Source: Amborella trichopoda (taxonomy: Eukaryota; Streptophyta; Magnoliopsida; Amborellales; Amborellaceae). Taken from it: DNA of 64,000 nucleotides. Positions 35,481 through 48,010 of the stretch are shown here, piece by piece (the first letter of the stretch is position 1; each line of letters opens with the position of its first letter). The DNA lies in assembly GCF_000471905.2 (NCBI RefSeq), contig NW_006495778.1, positions 790,563 to 854,562 of the forward strand, written 5' to 3'. A program made the position numbers and the translations under genes. The notes under the pieces are model-generated. The model saw only the letters and a program-made list of their open reading frames with translations. It was not told the origin of the DNA and did no database searches.

Positions 35481-36080
35481 AGCTGGGGATCTCCTTTTTG
35501 GGCTGCTCAAATTACCTGAAGGAGTTGGGGTTCCATTCTTAAACATGACAACATTCCTTCCCCCTTGCTACGAGTCTGAGATGGGTTTCACTCCACCACA
35601 TCTTCTAATAGCTTCATTTCTCGAACCATCAAATGTGCCATGGAGACCACCGCTTTTCTACTTAAAGCGTCAGCTACCACATTAGTCTTGCTTGGTTGGA
35701 AATCAATTGTACGGTCAAAATCATTCAATAAGTCCATCCATCTTCTCTGCCTCATGTTTAGCTCTTTATGAGAAAACAAGTACTTGAGGCTCTTGTGGTC
35801 TGTGAACACCTTAAACTAGGCCTCATAGAGGTAGTGTCTCCAAATTTTTAACGCGAACATTATTTCTGTGAGCTCCAAGTCGTGAGTGGGATAGTTTTGT
35901 TCATGCGACTTTAGCTGCCTGGAGGTGTAAGCAATAACTTTATCTCTCTGCATAAGTACACATCTGAGCCCTTTATGGGATGCATCGGTATAAACCATAA
36001 AGTCTTCATTTCCTTTGGGCAAGACTAATATTGGGGCTGTGATTAGCCTCTTCTTAAATTCCTGAAAACTCCTCTCACAC
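35481..36080 (-). mobile_element. Tekay fossil: RNase H
   Basis: [36 protein letters not shown] (35816-36022) and [20 protein letters not shown] (35588-35809) are gypsy RNase H signatures, with the expected DASHKG and TDHKSL blocks. Confidence 0.92.
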
Positions 36081-36970
36081 TCCTCTGATCATACAAATTT
36101 TGCATTCTTCTGGGTTGGCCGAGTTAGGGGGAGCGCTATCTTTGAGAATCCTTCCACAAAGCTCCTATAGTACCCTGTCAGTCCCAAGAAGCTACGAACC
36201 TCGGTCACATTTGTTGGCCTTTCCCACTTAAGCACCGTTTCGATCTTAGAGGGGTTGACTGTGATCCCATCTTTAGAAATAATGTGTCCAAGGAAGGCTA
36301 GATTGGGGAGACAAAACTCACTCTTTCTCAACTTAGCATACAATCTTTCCGACTTCAAAGTTTGCAAGACCATCCTTAGGTGCTGCTCATGCAGTTCCTG
36401 ACTCTTTGAATATATCAAGATATCATCAATAAACACCACTACAAATTCATCTAGGAAGGGTCTGAACACCCTATTCATCAAATCCATGAACACAGCGGGG
36501 GCATTGGTTAACCCGAACGGCATCACAAGAAACTCATAGCGATCGTATCGAGTTCTGAAAGAGGCCTTTGGGATGTCTCCCTCCTTGACCGGCAATTGAT
36601 GATAACCCGATCTAAGGCCAATCTTCAAAAACACTTGGGCCCCTTGGAGCTGGTCAAAGAGGTCATCAATCCTAGGCAGAGGGAACTTATTTTTCACCGT
36701 CACTTGGTTCAACTGCCTATAGTCAATACAAAATATCAAGGACCTGCCCTTTTTCTTCACAAACAAGATCGGTGCACCCCACAGAAACGCATTAGGTCGG
36801 ATAATCCCATAACCAATAATTCATGCAAATGCTCTTTTAAATATTTCAATTTAGCTGGGGCCATTCTATAAGGGGCTTTAGAAATGGGAGTGGTGCCAGG
36901 TACTACCTCTATCTCGAACTCAATATCTCTTTCTGGAGGTAGGGATGGAAATTCTTCTGGGAACACCTCA
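36081..36970 (-). mobile_element. Tekay fossil: reverse transcriptase
   Basis: A long frame at 36089-36766 carries [50 protein letters not shown] (the xDD box) and GHIISKDGI. The N-terminal start, [16 protein letters not shown], lies at 36757-36966. Best preserved part of the element. Confidence 0.95.
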
Positions 36971-37525
36971 ACGTATTATTTTACTACTCGTATCCCTTCT
37001 AACTGGGTCTGAACATCCTGATTCTCCACCACATAAGCCAGATATCCTACACATCTCTTAGCCAAGAGGCGAGAGGCCAGGAGGGTAGAGATAAAGTGTA
37101 GAGGAGAAGTATCCCTAATGCCCTCAAGGTGTACTTCTGCTTGATCTAGCAGTTTAAAGGTTACCATCTTTTCATAGTAGTCGATGGTGGCATGGTATGT
37201 AAACAACCAATCCATGCCTAGAATTACATCAAAATCTTGAATATGTAGGGGGATCAGGTCTACTGATAGGTCACACCCATCAATTGTAATCTTACATTGT
37301 TTTTATACTTTGTTAGTTTCCATAGAGTCTCCCATCAGTGTACATACTACTAAAGTGTAATTGAGACATGCAGGTGCAACATTCATGTAACGAGTAAAAT
37401 GGAAAGCAACAAATGAATGAGAGGATTCAGGGTTAATTAAGACTTTAGCATTAGTATCACAAATTGAGAGCATACCTCTGATCATCGAGGTGGATGCCTT
37501 AGCCTCTTTTTTAGTGAGTGCGAAC
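36971..37525 (-). mobile_element. Tekay fossil: protease region
   Basis: The minus strand shows the retropepsin-like region between gag and RT, including VLINPESSHSFV (a position-equivalent of the active-site loop) and MDWLFTYHATIDYYEKMVTF, the conserved DWL block of plant chromoviruses. Confidence 0.85.
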
Positions 37526-38530
37526 ACTCATCCTTGGGTCTTCGGGCGATCCTCGGTCTTCATCATTGTGCAGTCCTTCGCCCAGTGGCCAGGCTTGCCG
37601 CATTTTTGACATACATTCTTCTTCTGGTAGCATTCCGAGGCAGTGTGGTTGCTTCTCCCACAATAAGTACAAATCGGGCGTCTGTCATTGTCTATATTAC
37701 CTGAAAGACTCCTCGAAATTCTTGGGTTAGTTAGGTACGGTCCCTCTCTGGCGTTTCTCTCAGAAGATTGTCGGTGTTTCTTCCGAAACTTTCCCAACGA
37801 CACTGTTTTCTTTTTTCCTTCGTCTCTTAACCTGCGATCCTCGCAATCTTGTTCCATCTTCAGAGCATGGTCTACCATGGGGTGTACGACTTTATATTGG
37901 CTGACATCACCCTACTCCTGATATTTGGTAGCAAGCCCCTTTCAAATTTAGCCGCCTTTCGTGCCTCTGTATTAATAATGTGGGGAGCATACCTAGAAAG
38001 CTTTGCAAGATGGACGGCGTATTGTTCCACAATCATACTCCCTTGTTGAAGTTTAATAAATTCTACTTCCTTCCTTTCCTTGACTGAATCGGGGAAGTAC
38101 TTCGCATCAAATGCTATCAAGAAGTTTTCCCAGGTGGCCACGGTCTCTGTCTCGCTCCAAGCTTGCTTTATCGAGTCCCACTAGTACTCTACTTCCCCTT
38201 CCAGCATAAAGGCCCCAAGCCTAACTTTTTGCTCATCTGAGCAGTGTAACACCTCTAAGATCTTCTCTATTAGTTTCTTCCACTTCTCAGCCTTCTCCAC
38301 TCCTCCATGCCTCAAAAAGGTTGGCGGTGCCATTCTCCTAAACATCTCAATGAGGCTATTGTCAGGCTACTGTCATTTTACTCTTGTGTAAGGGTAGACT
38401 AGGTTGGTATTGATTCTTTCATCATTTGGGTCAGAGCCTCCAGAGTCTTGTAAAACTCGCCGAGTGCCTCAGTGGTTTCATTACTGGAACTCCCGTTGTG
38501 ATTAGGAGCTCTCGACATCCTTTAACCTAG
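37526..38530 (-). mobile_element. Tekay fossil: gag with CCHC zinc knuckle
   Basis: Segment 37872-38141 carries the retrotransposon gag core (FDAKYFPDSVKERKEVEF and FIKLQQGSMIVEQYA). Segment 37528-37878 carries CQKCGKPGHWAKDC, a classic CCHC knuckle. The N-terminal part reaches towards 38520. Confidence 0.9.
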
Positions 38531-38614
38531 TCAGAAGAACACCCACTCACAAGCCTACCCAAAAAATAATTCTAAGGACTCTCCTAAACTTCTTAGGCCA
38601 AGAATCCTCTCCTT

Positions 38615-38629
38615 GCTGCTCTGATACCA
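38615..38629 (-). promoter_or_regulatory. Primer binding site (initiator Met tRNA) of the Tekay element
   Basis: On the minus strand it reads TGGTATCAGAGCAGC, four bases inside the LTR edge. This is complementary to the 3' end of plant initiator Met tRNA, the usual primer of chromoviruses. Confidence 0.93.
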
Positions 38630-38633
38630 TAAC

Positions 38634-41600
38634 TGTCACAACCCCGTCCCCGACTACAGTATCGTACGCGATGGCGGGCGATCGAGCTTGGGTTTGTGAT
38701 TTAATGTAACGTTTGTTACTCAGGTAGGAGTGGGCTCAACGTCTTTATATTAGGAAATTGAGAAAACCATGGAAGAGAGCTAAAGCGACAAGCTTAACTG
38801 GCAGAAGAGTAAGGGAAAACACCGCACACCAAAATTCATAGTATAAAAATCTTCCAAAATATTACATTCAGTTTAGGGCATCAAGGCCCAATATTACACA
38901 TATCCACCAAGAACAAAACAAAACCAGAGCCAAACAGGCCAGACATAAACAAGTTCTAAGCACCTTCTTTAAGAACACTAGCTTTGTCTTCCAGCCGCCA
39001 AACATGAACTTCCAGCCCTGTACTTACCACTATCAATCTACAAGTAGAGGAGAAATAATGGGATGAGCTATACAGCCCATTAAGCAGGTTTAGTGTTATA
39101 CATCTATGGTGCTGCTATCCATACGTGACACTAGTATAGCTTATCAATATAGAGTCATAATTTAGCATAAATGCATATCAAGTCAAGATATCGAATGTGA
39201 ACATTTCCTTTAAACAACAGTCACCTCTAAATCAGTGACATCAGAGCCTTCAATTAATGAAATCATAATTCATTCCATAATTATGATGCTAAACATTCCT
39301 TCAATCATTACCCACGCACTCCCTGAATCACCTACTCCAGCAGTAGTGGCCGCGACTAAGCCAATCCCATTGCTTAAGACCTCTACCATTACACTGGAGG
39401 GAGGGTAATGACAAGCGGTATATCCACTTCGTAATACCTTCAACACACTCACACAGTTCCTAGCGCGCATTGGGGTCTCGATAGGCCCTTACCTTGCAAT
39501 GCATCAATCACATATCATTTCATAATTCTAGGGTGCGACCCTTTATTCTCTCCCTTAACCCTTTCTTATCATTATGCAAGTTAGGGGCTATTCCGGCATC
39601 TCTTTCCTTACTAGCGATGAGTGTCCCATCTCGTAGCAGGCAATATCATAGTAGCATCCACTACTGGTGAGTGTCCCACCGCTTAGTATCTAATATCCTC
39701 ATCAATGTCTTAGTGAACCTAGCTCTCACTACCGATGGGCTCGGGTCCCATAACATTTCAGCCAATGTTCCCATCAATAAGTCCAATGCCAAGTGGTCAA
39801 CACTGTCATCAATATAATAGCACAATATCCACTACCGGTGAGTGTCCCACAACGTAGTGGTCAATAACAATATAAGCAGTGGCCATTCATTGCCTCATAA
39901 CATTTCATCGTAGCGTCATAACATTTAGAAAAATACATGCATTTCATCAGCTATCATATGGAATTGACACGTAAGCTTTCACAGTATCATTTTGGTGTTC
40001 ATTGTTAATTCATTTCATCATTATCGCATTCGTGGCTCTTTTTTCTCACAAAGTGTAGTTTACACGGCATCATTCATATATCTTTATGGCATTCTCATGG
40101 AATTTATCATATAGCATTCACATTTGTCATATATCAAGACAACTTAGTATCGCATGGTGATACAATGATGCAATGACAAGTAACAGTGACATGACCCTCT
40201 TAGCGAGGGCGTAGCTCCCTATGTAGGGGGAGTTTCAGGATGCCTCAAATCTAAAACCATGAGCTCACACACATTTCTTTACAAAACCATGATTTTAAGA
40301 AATTTTTGTGCCATTTGATGGGTCAATAGCTCATTATAAAGTGAGCCTTAGTTGCTGGAAATTTCCCTGCAATAGTGTGCAGTGACATGTTCGCGAAATT
40401 CGGGTCATAATTCAAAACCTGTGGGGAGTTTCAAACATCTCAAAACATACAACTTTAAGTACATTCATAGAACTTTACAATGGCAGTAATTTCAAGGTTT
40501 TTGGATTCCATTAGCTAGGTCAAAAGCATTGCCCAGAGAAGGCCACAATTGCTGAAAATAGCAGCGACTATGAACATTGTCATGCCTCGACATTTAGGGT
40601 CATATCTTTTTATCCATGTAAAATAGTATCATGACATAAAAAGTAAACTTGGAGCATACACACATATCTTTCATTTGGGAATAATTTGGTCCCATTTGGA
40701 TGCTATTTGGTCATCGAACATATAGATGCAAAAACATTCACAGTCATGGAAATTAATATTCTCAAGTTAATATACTTTTAAAGAACACTTAATATTTCCT
40801 AGCGAAGCTACACTTTGGGCTTGGAACCTCATTCGTGATAAGGAGTCTCATAGTGAGAGATTTCATGAGTTTCCATCAATAAAAAGATCAAACATATGGT
40901 AGACACAGTCATGGCATTGAGGAGCACAAATTGAAACTTCAACCTCATGTTAACCCATTCATTCTTCACATTTTCCATTATATCATCTAATCCATTTCAA
41001 CATTTTTACGACACTCATGGATGCATAAAGCTAAACCTACTTACCTTAACTTCTCACAGTATCACAACTCCTCACTCATGGCCTTCACGGGCTTCCCTTG
41101 ACTTTACCAGTGGTTTGTCTTGAAAGGGGCAGCAGTGAGCTCTAAGAGAGTTGGGAAAAGTTGAGAAAAATAGGAGAGACCAGTGTTCCCCAAGGATTAG
41201 AAAGAGAGGGTGGTTGGAAAACACTATGGCTGATGCAATCACTGATTGCTCTGACACATACGCGGTGGCTTTGACATGTACAGAGGCTGTACATTTAACT
41301 AAGACACACCTGTCGCTGCACTATCAAACATCCAACTGGCGCTACTCCAACCGGTGCTGCTCTCTCTTCTCTTCCTACCGGCATTGCTCTGTCTTCTCTT
41401 CCAACCGGCGCTACCTCTCTTCTCTTCCAGCCGGCGCTGCTCTCTTTTCTCTTCCAACCGCCGTTGCTCTCTCTTCACTTCCAACCGGCGCTGCTCTCTC
41501 TTCTCTTTCAACTAATACTGCTCCAACAGGTGCTGTTCTCTCTTCTCTTCCAACCGACGCTGCTCTTTCTTCTCTTCCAATCGGTGCTGCTCTTTCTTCT

Positions 41601-41841
41601 CTTCCAACTGGTGCTGCTCTCTCTTCTCTTCCAACCGGCACTGCTCTCTCTTCTCTTCCAACTGGTGCTGCTCCAATCTGCGCAGCTCTTTCTTCTCTTC
41701 CAACCAGCGTTGCTCTTTCTCAGACGACAATACTCCCTACGCCTTTTGCGCATGGCAAAAATCCTTAGGCCTTCTCGCTCGACATTACATCTTCTTTCTC
41801 GCGCAGTGATACTGGCTTGGGAGAAAATTGTGGCCCTTACA
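38634..41841 (-). repeat. Tekay LTR (5' LTR in element orientation)
   Basis: Edges tgtcacaacc and cccttaca. Nearly colinear with 30907-34088, apart from small indels and a longer minisatellite at about 41335-41720. Confidence 0.92.
41335..41720. repeat. 27-bp minisatellite in the second Tekay LTR
   Basis: Same 27-bp unit as at 33650-33970, with roughly two to three more copies. The difference shows expansion or contraction after insertion. Confidence 0.88.
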
Positions 41842-42455
41842 CATTGCCTCACTTTAATTTGGGCAACTCAAAAAGTGAGACATTATGTTTTATCACATGC
41901 CATAAAGCTCATCTCAAGGATGGACATGCTGAAATATATCATCGAAAAGTCGATCCTCAACAGACGGCTTGCAAAATGGCATATACTCCTAAGTAAGATT
42001 GAAATCGATTATGCCACCCAAAAGTCAATAAAGGGGCAAGCGATAGTTGGCCACTTAGAGGAACATGCACTCTTTAGTAATATGCCAATAAATACTGATC
42101 TACCCAATTAACACCTTTTCAAAATAGAAGGTCTGACTTGGGAGCTACACTTTGACGGTTCAAAAAATTGAATATGGGGCAGCAGTGGGCATCATCCTAA
42201 GCTCATCCAAAAGGATCAGACTTAATTTTTCGTGCATCAACAACATAGCCAAATATGAAACCTTGATAACAGGGCTTGAAAATGCGGTCGAATTACAAAT
42301 CAAATGATTACGGGATATAGGTGATTTTCTTCTTATGATAAATCAAATCCAAGGGCTATGGAAGGTGCGCGAAGAAAGATTGGTGCCCTACTACAAAAAA
42401 GGTGGGGCATCTGATTAGAAATTTCAAAGAAATCACCTTCCAACATGTGGCTAGG
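41842..42455 (+). mobile_element. Tat/Ogre-type fossil: RNase H remainder and second (archaeal-type) RNase H
   Basis: The first part (41842-42111) continues the gypsy RNase H, with blocks such as RHYVLSHAIKLISRMDMLKYI. From about 42130 a second RNase H module begins (WELHFDGS), followed by KYETLITGLENAVELQI and MINQIQGLWKVREERLVPYY. This extra archaeal-type RNase H is a known hallmark of the Tat lineage. It is cut at 42455 by the inverted LTR. Confidence 0.8.
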
Positions 42456-44119
42456 TGTTTATCCTTAAAAATATGAGCAAGGGACTTCGCCACAGCCTTG
42501 CTTTTGGATGCAAACAAATCAAAGAGTTGGAAGAGTATGGGTCCCATCAAATTACGTTTCGAGAGAGAAACGGGTTCTAAGACCTTATCCTTCTCAAATC
42601 ATCGATAAGCTGGCTTCCCTCCTATTTCAACCTTAAAACTCAACAATAAGGCTTTCAAAAAGGGGTTTAGGGATGAAAGGAAGTTTTTAAGAAAAGAAAT
42701 TTAGAAAAAGAACAAGAGAAGAAAACCACAAGTAAACAATGTAGAAATACATAGGAGTAAAAAATCTAACTACAAGATGGAAGAAGAACGAGAAAATGAA
42801 AAGCATGGAACCTACAAAGTCTAAGTTACTATCTAAACTAAACATGCATAACATAAAGTGAAAGAGAGAGAGTGGATTATAGAGATAAGGAAGTGAATAT
42901 GAAGAAGAAAAGAAAGGACATCTCTATTATAGATAAAGAGATATAAATATAAGATGGAAATATAAATAATAATATATCATGGAAGAGATAGGAAGAAGAT
43001 AAAAGAAACTAAGTTATTGAACAAAATTTAAGGGACTAAATAGCCATAAGAGAGAAGGAAAACATAAAGAAATGAAAACGGATAGAATCTAGGCTATTAG
43101 GTAAGAGAAGAAAGAGAGAAGAGTGAACACCGTTATATAGGAAAAATAAGCACAATGAAGAGAGAAAAATACATGCTTATTTAAAGGGATGAGAAAGAGG
43201 GAGAGATTAAACTATTGAATAAAATATAAGGGGAGGTAAGTAACATGAGCATAAAATGAAGAAAGAAAAAGAAAGAAATAGAAAGGAATAAGATTGAAAC
43301 TACAAGATAAGGGAAAAAGAAGAAAAGAGAAGTAAATACCACTAACTAGAGAAAGGGAATGCAATAAAGAAAAGAAAACAAGTATCTAATGAAGGAGATG
43401 AGATAAGGGGAGAGATCCACGTCATAAAGGGATCAAAAAGGGAAAAGATGAATAAATACAACAAACCTAAGAAACAAATGGCACAAAGAAAGAAGAAAAA
43501 CTATGTAATGAAGAAAATGAGAGATATGGGCGAGAGAAGAAGATCTATGCTACCAAATGAAGAAAACAAGGAAAAGAAATAAATGAAACAAACCAAAAGA
43601 AATAAATGCAAACCAACAAGAGGAAAATGATCATGTAATAAGAAGATATAAGGGGAAAGAGATGGTTAAATATAACTAACTATTGAATGAAAAGCAAACA
43701 TCTCGAGTAAGATCATAAATAGAGGAAAATGGGGAAAATATATAAAAATAGTTAAAAGAGAAATAAATGCAAAAAACAAAAGAAGAGAAAAGAAAATGAT
43801 GCTTTAGGCTGAGCCCCCAGGCCAGATACTTATAGTCAGCACCGATTTAGATCAGATGGTTGCATAGTCAATCCCAAACTTAAGTTTTTAAATGGGGAAA
43901 ATAGAAATAGGAGGAAGAGGGCCCGTAAGGTCTGAATATCCAGACTGCCTTCAATTGATAGGGTAGCTTGAAGGAGTTAGTAGTTTAGTTTTGGATTGAA
44001 GGATTTAGGTAGAAAGAGGTTTGCTCAAGTGGGCTCACCTCAGGGCTTTCTCACAACCTAAAGCTTAAGATCAAGACTAAGGGGATTTGGGCGTAATCTA
44101 GGCTCAAGTAGAAGCCATG
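42456..44119 (-). mobile_element. Inverted, truncated LTR of the Tat/Ogre family
   Basis: Reverse complement of the large LTR. The start tgtttatcc (42456) is the inverse of the LTR end, then come ccaactctttgat, gttgagttttaaggttgaaa and the purine-rich (inverse of pyrimidine-rich) block. It finally corresponds to LTR position near 22500 at about 44100. The rest of the LTR (its first kilobase) is absent, and at about 44120 the host element resumes with a PWYND-type block typical of the RNase H-integrase linker. This is a separate insertion or rearrangement of a related copy. Confidence 0.82.
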
Positions 44120-45340
44120 CCATGGTATAATGACATAATCACCTTCTAAAAATTAATGAATATCTAGAAGGGGGAAGTACAAAAAGCAAGGAATCCCTAA
44201 GAAGATTTTCAGTTAATTTTATTGTTTGGGATGACCAAATTCACAAGAAATCCGTTGATTGAGTCCTTCTAAGATGTGTCGATCATCCGAAAATCAAAAG
44301 AATCCTCACCGGAGCACACAATGAAGGAGGACATTCTGGGGCATCTGCCCTCACCAAGAAAATTAGACGTCGAGGATATTACTGGAATACCATGGCTGAG
44401 GATTATTGGAACACGCCAAATATAAAATATACGGAGACCTGATTCATGTGCCATTCATGCCTCTAAATTCAATACCACAAGTATGGTCCTTTGCAAGGTG
44501 GGCTCTTGATGTTATTGGGATGACATCTCCTAGAGCATTAAATGGACATAAGTTCATCTTAACTGCCACTGAATATTTCACCAAATGGGTCAAAGCTTCT
44601 TTCACAAAAATTGAAGGATAACATGTGGCACAATTCCTCAAAAAAAACATGACTTACCAGTTTGGAGTCACAGAAGAAATCATCACCGATAATGGGACGA
44701 GCTTAAAAAATGATATTGTCACAAGGGTATGCAAAAAATTTGGCATAACCCAAAACATTTTAACCCCCTACTATCCCTAAGGAAATGACCAAGCTGAGGC
44801 CACCAACGAAGCCCTTCTCAGGATCCTTGATAAAACTATGGAGAATGAGAAAGATTGGCACGAGAAATTACAAGATGCTTTGTGGGCATACCGGACCAAC
44901 ACAAAGACACCAACTAGTATGGCCCCATATTCATTGATCTACTATATGGAGGCGGTCATGCCTATCAAAATCAATATCTCATCCCTCAAGATACTTTCTC
45001 ATTGAGCTTTGGATGATAATGGAATATACAAAGCACGGTTAGCCTCCTTTGTCACTCTAGATGAGAGGCGACTCCGAGCCTACAACACTATGCGAAGCTA
45101 TCATAAGTTCATCAAGGAAGCCTACGTAAGGAAGGTCATTCCAAGGCAATTCCAAGTTGGCAACATGGTGCTGAAATAGATGTTTCATTCATCCGCCAAC
45201 CCTCACCATTGAAAAGATTCAAACCTAATTCAAAAGGTGTGATAGCCAAAGTACACCTAGAAAACTCTTACAGGTTAAGAAACCAAGATGGGTTGGAAAT
45301 ATTCGACCTCACCAACACATTATACCTTAATAAATATTAC
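44120..45340 (+). mobile_element. Tat/Ogre-type fossil: integrase
   Basis: Begins with the linker, then a zinc-binding HHCC-type N-terminus (GGHSGASALTKKIRRRGYYW, around 44320-44390). The catalytic core follows, with ALDVIGMTSPRALNGHKFIL, TEYFTKWVKA, EEIITDNGTS and QAEATNEALLRIL, and a C-terminal region ending near 45330. Decayed by several breaks. Confidence 0.85.
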
Positions 45341-46900
45341 CTATAGGGGGTACAAAAAAAGAAGAAACAAAAAAAATAAAAAAGTAAAAAGAAAATCAAT
45401 ATATATAAAAAAAAGAGAGAGAAAGGCGGACATGGTTAAAACCTAAAAAATTGCCCATGGATAAAAATACAAGAATAATTGGACATGGTAAAAATCTACA
45501 AGGGCGCCACAGGTAAAAATGGAAGCGATAGTAGAAATACTATAGGCAAAAAAGTTGAAATAAAAATATAGGGAATAATGAAAATTCAAACAGGGCGTTA
45601 TTACCCCATGCCTTAGATGAAAACCCCAAAAAGGGCGTTATTACCCCATGCCTCAGATGAAAACCCCAAAAAGGGCATTCAAGACTCAGATCTAGTTTTA
45701 GAAAATGGGTTTGTAAGAGTCTACTCTTGAGGAGAATATTTATTTTCAAAACTAGGCTCTTAATCTAGTTTCTGGATTTAATTAAACCCCTAAAACATGC
45801 ATACTTTCATTCCCACCATGGGGCCACATGTGTTTAAACTATAAGGCCTACTCCTGTTTTAAAATGATTTCTAAAAATCGTCTTTCACTCACCCCAAATA
45901 ATTTTCAAAAATATTTTTGAAATAGGACCTATAGTTCATGGTTGCACGACTTTAAACTGCTAACTACTATTTGATGGAAACAATGTTTTCGTGAATATGA
46001 TGAGTCTAACCAGTGCAAAAAGAGGTCTCTCTCTCCCTTGTTCCTAAGGCAATAAAGGGGACTCGTTTTCTATTTTATGCGTATTCGACAAACAAGAGAA
46101 TTGGCTTATATAAGCCAAAGGATACTCCGTTTGTGATTGTGTGCACATGGTTGGTGTCGATCAATCCATCTTTATACAAAACACTCAAATGTATATATAT
46201 GCAATCAATGAAACATGTCTGGTTGGGCTAGATTTCTCATCGTCCTGGGTCGGCTCAGATATGGGTGACTCGTTTGGAGGAATCCTCTATCGAACAACCA
46301 CAAGGCCCATGCATGTGTATGCACGTGTGCTTGTGGTGAGGATAGGAACCAACAAAGAGAAGGATTTTAATCGACAAAGAAGGGATCGAGCACCTACCTT
46401 GCCGTGTTGGGTTGGGGGACACATTCTGGTGATTCGCCCTCGTAGATCAACTCGAAAGGCCTCCGGCTATCCTTGCAGCATGGTTTGAATTCGGCTCCCT
46501 TCCTTTCCTACGCAGCACTTGGATCCACACACTGAAAATGACCTTCAAGGTATATTTTTTCGGGTCTCCTCCTATTGGAAATATGGCAAATTGAGGGTCT
46601 GAACTAAAGGCTAGAGGGGTGATAGAAGTTCTTTATCACTCGAGTGTGACGTGACTCAGCAATTAGAGCAGTCAAAGAATCATAACTCTATGCATTGCTA
46701 ACTCAGGATGACCCCATTCGAGTGACTGAGGGTAAGAGCATCAATATCTCTTTCAACTCAACTCGATTATACGAAATGGAGGTTAGAGCAGCGGTCCGAA
46801 AGTTAAAAATCTTAAAATAGTTCTAAGTGTAGCACCAAGTCTAACACACAAATAATAGAAGAAGATACCAACACAAAAGAATAGAGGGGTTGTGAAGATT
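45341..46900 (+). other. Tat/Ogre-type fossil: start of long 3' section
   Basis: Non-coding sequence after integrase. Open frames at 46013-46488 have no domain I recognise. A 40-bp tandem repeat lies at 45593-45680. Tat elements are known for multi-kilobase 3' sections before the 3' LTR. Confidence 0.5.
45593..45680. repeat. 40-bp tandem repeat (about 2.2 units)
   Basis: The unit gggcgttattaccccatgcc and following bases through aaaccccaaaaa recur at 45593, 45633 and partly 45673. Confidence 0.9.
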
Positions 46901-46924
46901 AGAGTTGCTCAAAATAGTGTAGGT

Positions 46925-47130
46925 TCAGATGGGTGAAGTACGAATGGAAGTGTGTGAGTGAGGTGCGTAAGATAGTGGAGATAGGAGTGTGTGGGTGAGA
47001 GTGTATAATGTGAGTGTGTGAGTGAAAGTTTGAGAGTTGTGATGTGAGCATGTGTGAGTGAGTGTGTGTGACTGTGAGTGTGAGGGTGAGAGTATGAGTG
47101 TGAGTGTGAGTGTGAGTGTGAGTGGCACGT
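46925..47130. repeat. TG/GA-rich low-complexity tract
   Basis: Runs of gtgtgagtg-type words. The long minus-strand frame covering this tract is a product of low complexity, not a gene. Confidence 0.8.
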
Positions 47131-47759
47131 GTAAAAGAGAGAGGAATTGAGAGGGAAAGGTACATGCAAGAAAGAGAGAGAGAAGGTTTGAGAGAGAAAG
47201 GAGGAAAGAAAAGTGGCGTGGAGGTAAGAGAGAGAAAGAAATACATGAGATGAGAGGTAGATATTCAAGGGGTTTGGAGAATTGAATTAGATAGAGATGA
47301 TTTAGAGAGTTGATAAAGATGGTTGGGAGAGTTGAAAGAAAGAGGGGATTTGAAGAGAAAGGTATGTGGGATAATGAGGGAGAGAGAAGATTTGAGTGAG
47401 AAAAGAGGAGAAAAAGGTGGCGTTGAATTGAGAGAGAGATTTGGGCGTGTGGAGAGGAGAGGGAAATAGAGATAGGGATGATTTGTTTGGGGGATTGAGA
47501 GAGATAGAGGTGGTTGAGAGAAAGAGAGGTACGAGAGTGAGAGATCAAACAAGGTAGGGGAGAGAGAGGGAATGAACAAAACATGAGAGGAGAGAGAATG
47601 GTTGCATGAGGAGAGAGAGAATGGTTGTGTGAGGAGAGAGGATGAATAATTAAGGGAAGAGAGTGATTGGGTGAAGGAGAGAGAAAATAAACAACTAAGA
47701 GAGAGAGAATGATTGTGTGAGGAGAGAGATAAAGAAATAAAAGGGTGTTAAGAACGGGC
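47131..47759. other. Low-complexity GA-rich region
   Basis: Purine-rich on the + strand, dominated by gagagaga and gagagagaatgg words (for instance the repeated gaggagagagagaatggttg near 47590-47640). No gene. Confidence 0.7.
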
Positions 47760-48010
47760 ATGAAGGAAAAATAGGAGGGTCGCAGGTACGGAGAGAAAAT
47801 AGGAAGGTCGCATGCACTGATAGAAAATAGGGAGGTTGCGGCATGGAGAGAAAATAGGGAGGTTGCAGGCATGAAGAGAAAATAGGAAGGTTGCGAGCAT
47901 GGAGAGAAAATAGGGAAACTCGCGGCTTGCAGGCACAAAGAGAAAATAGGAAGCTGACGCGCATAGAGAGAAAATAAGGTGTTGACGCTCACGAAGAGAA
48001 AATAGGGAAG
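47760..48010. repeat. Minisatellite of about 30 bp
   Basis: About eight imperfect copies of a unit of the type gagagaaaatagggaggttg plus gcaggcat. Non-coding. Confidence 0.85.

Larger units (their letters stand above)
30907..41841 (-). mobile_element. Ty3/gypsy chromovirus, Tekay (Del) lineage, nested
   Basis: A 10.9-kb element inserted in reverse orientation in the RNase H of the Tat/Ogre-type element. It has 3.2-kb LTRs on both sides, a PBS matching initiator-Met tRNA, a purine tract, and the minus-strand order gag, protease, RT, RNase H, integrase and C-terminal extension. The C-terminal wording (PRFIGPFEVLERTG, HNVFHISLLRKY, PDPSHVLE) is typical of Tekay. It looks structurally whole but is broken by several lesions. 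LTR divergence by eye is about 8-10 % in the samples compared, so it is younger than its host element. Confidence 0.93.

Noticed and set aside
42600-43790. Purine-rich desert as a separate element or matrix-attachment region
   Set aside because: It is simply the reverse complement of the pyrimidine-rich half of the Tat/Ogre LTR.
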